From: Rugalucina vietnamica
Taxonomy: Eukaryota > Mollusca > Bivalvia > Lucinida > Lucinidae
Length of the DNA stretch: 64,000 nt
Reading direction: 5' to 3'
Assembly: GCA_964017185.1 (NCBI GenBank)
Contig: OZ024877.1
Location: 1,342,006-1,406,005, forward strand
The notes beneath the pieces are model-generated. The model saw nothing but the letters and a program-made list of their open reading frames with translations, had not been told where the DNA came from and did not search any database. Shown piece by piece: positions 58,145-64,000 of the stretch. Numbering within the stretch: the stretch's first letter is position 1; each line of letters opens with the position of its first letter. A program made the position numbers and the translations under genes.

Positions 58145-59426
58145 TTTAACCAGAGGACCAATGGTCCTGTAAAGGCCCACCTGAGATCTGAGATATAAAC
58201 AACTTGACTAGAATGGTCATATACATGTATATAGCTCTAAGGCAGGGTCAGAATAACCCTAGTTATATAGCTCCAAGGCAGGGTAAGAATAACCCTAGGG
58301 CCAATTTCGTTTTCAAAATCATAAACATTCGGTTCATTTGCTTATTACCTGAAAGTTTTTCCTTTCAGTATGACATTAAACATTTTTGTATATGTGACCT
58401 AAGTTGGCCTTGCCTTTTAATCTGTCAAGGTCATCACAGGGTCTTGATTTATAAAGACATTGTAGTACTCTAGTCCCAATTGCTACATGTCAAGTTTCGT
58501 CACAATAGGTCTAGCGATTCCGGAGAAGTTTTAAAGGGTTTTCACCATATATGAGCATGGTTGCCATCTTGATCATTTGACCTAGATCATTTATAAACAT
58601 ATTAGTCCCCCCTTTATATAGATGTTTCTTATAAAATTTGACTTGAATTGGCCAAAAGGTTTAAGAGAAGAAGATCCTTGAATAATATAGCAATATACAT
58701 GAATATTGCCCCTGGGTAGGGGCAGAACATTCCCTGGGGTCCGAATTATTTACAGAATCTTTTTAAAAATCTTTAAGGCGATACTTCTGTGATGGTTCTT
58801 TTTGCTATATGTTTTGGCGTTTAAAATGTATGTGCTGTTGGCGCCTGAAAATTAAAGTATGTTTAGGTGACTGAGTGATCACCTATTTGGAAAATAGCTA
58901 CTCATTCGATTTACGATATTTTTCATGGTATAAGTACCTGATTGTTAATTAAGTTTTTTCCCGCCTCGGTATTTTGAGTGGGAATCTTTTTCTGATTGCG
59001 CCTTTTCCTGATCTTTGCATACTTATTGTACGTTTTCAATCAATTAGCCCATTTCCTGCAAGATTTGCCCTTCAAATGATATTTTGACAATTTTTCTCAT
59101 TGAAATGCATGAGCAATCTATGTTGACCTTGCCGTAAAATAGGCCAACGTCATCCCGGGGTCATGATTTATGCAAACTTTCTCCGGTTCTGAAGAAGGTT
59201 TTTGATATTAAAAGCCATGCGGCCATCTTGGTCATGTGACCTGGACCATTTATAGAAACTTTCGTTCCCCCTTCCTAAGGATGCTCCACATGAATTTGGC
59301 TTTGATTGCTCTAGCAGTTACAGAGGAGAAGATCTTTGACATTGTTGACGAACAACGGAAGGACGGACGACGGAACATGGCCACCCTATAATCTCACCTT
59401 TTAAGCCTTCGGCTCAAGGTGAGCTA
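58145..59426 (-). mobile_element. AGCTCACCTGAG-family repeat inside the TIR element
   Basis: Starts with GAGGACCAATGGTCCTGTAA (compare GGAGGACAAATGGTCCTATA near 11381) and ends with the CCTTCGGCTCAAGGTGAGCT hairpin. It is interrupted by an RT-family 3' fragment at 58770-59038. Confidence 0.75.
58770..59038 (+). mobile_element. RT-family 3' fragment outside the palindrome
   Basis: Matches about 26920-27190 (GGCGATACTTCTG, TTTCATGGTATAAGTACCTG, TTTTTCTGATTGCGCCTTTT). It ends near the family's common 3' terminus, so the family is active genome-wide and not palindrome-specific. Confidence 0.8.
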
Positions 59427-60050
59427 TAAACACTGCCGTTTCTTAATATTACAAAATAGATATCTAATATATTGCCATAAAAACACGAATTTCCGCAAAA
59501 AATACAGCATTATATTGTCAAAATTATTGTGTAATATTAAAAACTAAATTAATACATTGCGCAGATTACCACATAATTTTAATGACAAAAACTATTACGA
59601 GACATTTTATAACGGTGCGGATAGTAAAGTGAGATAAATAATACGTGGAAACGTAGTATTTATCTCAATATTACAAGATTTTTATGGTGCAATAAGTTAT
59701 TTTATTTTATACTTAGCAGTGAAATTAATGTATATCAAAAATGGATAAAACTGATATTTTCACTGCAGAATTGATATTGATATTTTCACTAGTAATTGAT
59801 ATCAGCCGATATTTTCAATGTAGAGTTTGGATTACTTCTGACGTTTCCATTCACTTCAGAAATTCAAATGCCTATAACTCCGTTATTTACGAACGAAAAC
59901 ATAAAGTGTGGGTATTCATTTTCTTAGTTAGAACGTTAGGAACAATGTGGTACCAAAATTATTTGTGTTTTCAAAAGTTTTTGGTTTTTGCATTTTCACT
60001 GCCTGCTTTGTGAATAGGAAAATGCCCGTGTATTGTATAAAATAAAAAGA
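59427..60050. other. AT-rich interior of the TIR element, no gene
   Basis: Repeated TGATATTTTCACT phrases (59750-59830). A 90-codon open frame at 59741-60013 has no recognised motif and is not called. Confidence 0.45.
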
Positions 60051-60208
60051 AAATTTACTTTTTATCGGTAAATACCAAATATATTTCATCTCGTGACTTG
60101 AAAACATCTAAATTTTCACTCGTGCTACGCACTCGTGAAAATTTTGATGTTTTCAACTCACTCGATGAAATATATTTGGTATCCACCTCAAAAAAAGTAA
60201 ATATCCTC
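60051..60208. repeat. Hairpin palindrome near the TIR element's right end
   Basis: Arms TACCAAATATATTTCATC/GATGAAATATATTTGGTA and AATTTTCACTCGTG/CACTCGTGAAAATTTT around a GCTACGC centre. Confidence 0.85.
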
Positions 60209-60283
60209 TATTTACGTTTTAATGACAAAAAAGTATCTCGAGAAAATAATATTAGGGGGGACCTATACGCTTCCATATATTAG

Positions 60284-61739
60284 TTATCCATACCGGACTA
60301 CAGGTAACTCACTGTTTTATGTCGGTAAATTATCTATGCCATAGCGGACTACAGGTAATTTACTGTTTTATGTCGGGATATTATCCATACCATACCGGAC
60401 TACAGATAACTCACTGTTTTATGTCGGGATATTATCCATACCATACCGGACTACAGGTAATTCACTGTTTTATGTCGAGATATTATCCATACCATACCGC
60501 ACTATAGGTAACTCACTGTTTTATGTCGGGATACCATACCAGACTACAGGTGATTCACTGTTTAATGTCCGGGTATTATCCATACCATTCCAGACTACAG
60601 GTAAATCACTGTATTATGTCGGGATATTATCCATACCTTACCGGACTACAGGTATTTCACTGTTTTGTGTCAGAATATTATCCGTACCATACCGGACTAT
60701 ATGTAAATTACTGTTTTATGTAGGCATATTATCCATACCATACTTGACTACAGGTAATGCACTGTTTTATGTCGGGATATTATCTATACCATAGCGGACT
60801 ACAGGTAATTCACTGTTTTGTGTCAGAATATTATCCGTACCATACCGGACTATATGTAAATTACTGTTTTATATCGGGATATTATCCATACCATACCGGA
60901 CTACAGGTAACTCACTGTTTTATGTCAGGATATTATCCATACCATACCGGTCTACAGGTAGTTCACTGTTTTTTGTCGGGATATTATCCATACCATACCG
61001 GACTACATGTAACTCACTGTTTTATGTCGGGATACTATCCTAACTATACCGGACTACAGGTAACTCACTGTTTAATGTCGGGATATTATCCATACCATAC
61101 CGTACTACAGGTAACTCACTGCTTTTGTTGGGATATTATCCATACCATACCGGACTTCAGGTTTCTTCACTGTTTTATCTCGGGATATAATCTATACCAT
61201 ACTGGACTACATGTAACTCACTGTTTTATGTTGGATTATTATCAATGCCATACCGGACTACAAATAATTAACTGTTTTATGTCGGGGTATTATTCATACC
61301 ATACCAGACTACAGGTTACTCTCTATTCAATGTCGGGATATAATCTATGCCATACCGGACTAAAAATAACTCACTGACAGGTAACTCACTGTTTTATGTC
61401 GGGATATTATCTATACCTTACCGGACTACAAGTATTTCACTGTTTTATGTCGGGATATTATCTATACCTTACCGGACTACAAGTATTTCACTGTTTTATG
61501 TCGGGATATTATCCATACCATACCGGGCTACAGATAACTCGCTGTTTTTTGTCGGAATATTATCCATACTATATACCAGACTACATTTAACTCACTGTTT
61601 TATGTCGGGATATTATCTATTCCATACCGGACTACAGATTACTCACTGTTTTATGTCAGGAAATTATCTATACCAAACCAGACTACAGATAACTCACAGT
61701 AATATGTCGGGATATTATCCTAACTATACCGGACTACAG
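60284..61739 (+). repeat. 51-bp tandem array derived from sulfatase exon 3 and its donor
   Basis: About 29 head-to-tail units, most exactly 51 bp: GTAACTCAC followed by the 42-nt exon 3 tail (TGTTTTATGTCGGGATATTA ... GGACTACAG). Translated, each unit reads VTHCFMSGYYPYHTGLQ, against SRNCFMSGYYPYHTGMQ in exon 3. The repeat is therefore the last 42 nt of exon 3 plus the first 9 nt of intron 3. Most unit junctions keep CAG|GT. The unit is 17 codons, so the frame is kept across long runs (one open run spans 60757-61377). A few units are shortened or out of phase (near 60520 and 61370), and a two-unit segment is itself duplicated (60656-60757 and 60809-60910). Confidence 0.95.
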
Positions 61740-62066
61740 GTATTTTTTTTTCAACAGAGAACTTTAATGTACTCTTAAATCCAATGTCAGCCCTATTGGC
61801 TGTTTTCGTCCATCAACAATTCCAAAGCTACTTCTCGCTTAATAATAATAATATAATAATATAAATAGCTTGATTGTAAGAAGCACATCGAGGTCATGGC
61901 TTTTATACCTTGTTGTACTTATCAATAGTCAAATATAGATAATATAATTGGTAACAGGACGCCATAATACTGTTGTGTACTATTGAAAATTGATAATTGT
62001 TCATATAATATATAAGACAAAAATTAAACATTTTTGGGATTGATATTTTTATCATTTATGGGGGAT
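61740..62066. other. Intron 3 sequence, no exon recognised
   Basis: Directly after the array comes a pyrimidine-rich acceptor-like stretch (TATTTTTTTTTCAACAG, ending about 61757). The following frame (RTLMYS then stop) is not sulfatase, so I do not call an exon. Remaining sequence is AT-rich. Confidence 0.5.
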
Positions 62067-62153
62067 TAAACCACTGACAGTGCTGGAACAAATCAAACTA
62101 GAGCGTTCGGTAAAGCGTTCGGTTTGATTTGGTCTTGCACTGTTAATGGTTAA
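62067..62153. repeat. Short hairpin palindrome
   Basis: Arms CACTGACAGTGC..AAATCAAAC and GTTTGATTTGGTC..GCACTGTTA around a doubled GCGTTCGGTAAAGCGTTCGG centre. Confidence 0.7.
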
Positions 62154-62263
62154 ATATACTTATTTTAATTGTTTTTCGAATCCTTTCTTAGTGCTACCGG
62201 GAAGATTTTATAAACAATATTTATTCACTAGGAAATGGAAACATTGCAGGTGTTTGCTTTTTT

Positions 62264-63555
62264 AGCTCACCCTGAGCCGTAGGCTCAAAAGGTGAGCTTA
62301 TAGGATGGCCATGCTCCGGCGTCCGTCCATCATCGTCGTCCGTCGTCCACAATATCAAGGATCTTCTCTTCTGAAACCGCTTGACCAATCAAAGCCAATC
62401 TTCATGTGGAGCATACTTAGGAAGGGGGAACGAAAGTTTATATAAATTGTCCAGGTCACATGACCAAGATGGCCGCCATGCCCATATATAGTAAAAACCA
62501 TAAAAAAAATTCCTCCTCTGGAACCGGTGGACCGATTTCAATGAAACTTGTTATGTAGCATTGGGGTCTCTGGCCCATCATAGTTTATATAAATCATGAC
62601 CTTGGGTTGACCTTGGCCTATTTTATGGCAAAGTCAATTTTGGTTTCACAGGCTTTTCAATGGTAAAAGTGAAAACATTGAATTTTTCAGGATGTTTTGT
62701 AGCCTGTGACCTGAAAGTTGGTAGATACAGACAACACGGTGAGCTTATGAAGTGTTGTGAGTATTAAAGGTCAAGGTCATTTCTTGACATTGGCCAAAGG
62801 TCATTTACAAATTAAATATAAAACTTTGTTTTCATAGTAACCGCTCGACCAATCAAAGCCAAGTTTTACATGTAGTATCCTTGGGATGTGGGAACAAAAT
62901 TTAATATAAATGGTCAAGGTCACATTACCAAGATGGCCGCCATGGCTATGAATAGCAAAAACCTTCAAAAATCCTCTTCTCCAGAACCAGAAGGCCTACG
63001 ATTTTAAAACTTGGCATGAAGCATCAAGGGGAGGAGCTCTACAAAGTTTATGATCTTTTTTACGGCAAAGTCAACATAGGTCGCCCATGCATTTGAATGG
63101 GGAAAATTGTCAAAGTGTCATTTGAAGGGAAAAACTTTACGGAAATGGGCAAATGGACTGAAGATTTATTATTCTAAAAAAAGGACCCCAGGGGCAGGTC
63201 TGCCCCCACCCTGGGGCAATATATATGTATATTACCATAATACTCAAAGATCTTCTCTGAAACCGCTTGGCCAATTGAAAACGAACTTCATCTGGAGAAT
63301 TTCTTAGGAAGGGAGAATGAAAGTGAATATAAAGGGTCATGGTCACATGACCAAGATGGCTATCATGACCTTGGGATGGCCTTGACCTAATTTATGGCAA
63401 GACCAACATGGGTTGCCCATGCATTTGAATGTGGAAAATTAGTAAAAATGTAAATAAATGGGGGAAAACTTGTTGGGAGTATGCAAATGTACAGAAAATT
63501 TACGTTATGTAAAAACATGTCTTCAGGGGGGTTTTAGCCCCCTGCCCTTGGGCTA
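62264..63555 (+). mobile_element. AGCTCACC-family repeat near the right edge
   Basis: Starts AGCTCACCCTGAGCCGTAGG with its hairpin partner CTCAAAAGGTGAGCTTATAG and a CGTCGTCCGTCGTCC stretch. Internal units carry CATGACCAAGATGGCCGCCA, repeated about three times in diverged form. Same family as 38772-40315. Confidence 0.75.
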
Positions 63556-63561
63556 TATTAT

Positions 63562-63705
63562 ACAGTTATTTCATGCTTCAGGAGGCAATGGTGCAAAATA
63601 TTTTCCCCGAGGTGCAGGTACCGACATTCGCCTGGGGCAATAGCATGTCAAGTCGGTACCTGCACCGAGGGGAAAATGTTTTGCACTATTGCTTCAAATA
63701 ACTGT
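63562..63705. repeat. Hairpin palindrome, TACCTGCACC type
   Basis: Arms ACAGTTATTT..GTGCAAAATATTTTCCCC..GGTGCAGGTACCGAC pair with GTCGGTACCTGCACC..GGGGAAAATGTTTTGCAC..AAATAACTGT. Confidence 0.85.
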
Positions 63706-64000
63706 TTTATTACCTAATTACATCTATAGTCATGTGACATCATGTGAGCAGACTTATCATGTGACAGCCCGCTAGGCAATAGAATTTTCCATTGCCTGGT
63801 ACAATTTCATGTTGTTACCGTGTTACACTGCAGTCATATGGCATATCACATGACCAGGCAATAGACTGATCACTGGTCATGCAATAGAATTTTCTATTGC
63901 CTGGTTCTGTTTCAAAGTATTAACAATAATTACTGGAATAGATGAAAATAACATTTCTATGCAATATTTGATGTAATTAGGTAATAAATGTATATGACCA
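63706..64000. repeat. Repeated GCAATAGAATTTT(C)TATTGCCTGGT words
   Basis: AGGCAATAGAATTTTCCATT and GCAATAGAATTTTCTATTGC, plus repeated CATATGACATCACATG phrases, form short inverted repeats up to the window edge. No exon of the sulfatase gene is recognised here. Confidence 0.55.

Larger units (their letters stand above)
55916..60277. mobile_element. 4.36-kb TIR element inserted in the array (sulfatase intron 3)
   Basis: Ends are inverted repeats of about 45 bp: the left begins TATGGAAGCGTATAGGT and the right ends ACCTATACGCTTCCATA. Each is flanked by TATTAG (55910-55915 and 60278-60283), a 6-bp target duplication. No transposase is visible. The interior is a patchwork of an AAAC-type repeat, at least four hairpin elements and an AGCTCACC-family element. 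Superfamily unassigned; if the terminal TA is counted as target instead, a TA-duplicating family is an alternative. Confidence 0.85.

Noticed and set aside
60319-61778. A stand-alone repetitive protein gene
   Set aside because: The frames are a tandem copy of sulfatase exon 3 inside intron 3, with no start context, promoter or stop-bounded gene structure of their own.
61740-61780. Sulfatase exon 4 after the acceptor-like TTTTTTTTTCAACAG
   Set aside because: The frame that follows is short and unlike any sulfatase; the expected segment after G-M-Q is absent.

Overview
The window looks like a eukaryotic, intron-bearing, repeat-saturated genome. It is most likely a marine invertebrate, probably a bivalve mollusc. 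The reasons are tRNA-headed SINEs, many short palindromic DNA elements, a repeat starting AGCTCACCTGAGCCGAAGGC that I associate with mollusc genomes (recalled, not searched), AT-rich introns, and one recognisable host gene with GT-AG introns. No bacterial operon, CRISPR array or viral genome is present.

Layout. (1) Bases 1-51698 are one giant inverted repeat. The left arm (1-25530) is the reverse complement of the right arm (26161-51698), and the two are separated by a 630-bp spacer (25531-26160). The arms agree almost base for base. The sum of paired coordinates drifts only from 51691 at the centre to 51699 at the edge, through small length changes mostly in homopolymer runs. I found about eleven substitutions by eye, seven of them packed into 4702-5486. 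The left edge of the window lies inside the arm, so the true outer boundary is unknown. (2) The fold-back point lies in a reverse-transcriptase gene of Penelope-like or related type. The spacer holds its middle domain and both arms hold its C-terminal part and 3' region. (3) The arms are packed with mobile elements: a 5'-truncated LINE, a tRNA-derived SINE, several MITE families with visible terminal repeats, a Tc1-like transposase scrap, an LTR-element remnant, minisatellites, and a striking class of elements filled with one degenerate short word each (TGACGTCA, CGCGAC, ACCGG, CGTATGTACG, ATCGTG, GCATGCTCGG). (4) From 52983 to beyond the right edge lies the 5' part of an arylsulfatase gene (exons 1-3 of an ARSB/ARSI/ARSJ-like enzyme), the only confident host gene.

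In the sulfatase gene, exon 3 has seeded a tandem array. A 51-bp unit, made of the last 42 nt of exon 3 plus the first 9 nt of intron 3, recurs about 29 times at 60284-61739. It usually keeps a CAG|GT donor and the 17-codon frame. A 4.36-kb element with terminal inverted repeats and a 6-bp target duplication split the array after its first partial unit. This array and the near-identical palindrome are the two most interesting structures here.

Limits: arm comparison, repeat boundaries and family names come from reading by eye. Splice sites are inferred from sequence without transcripts. Many intervening stretches contain only unclassified repeats or nothing I recognise.
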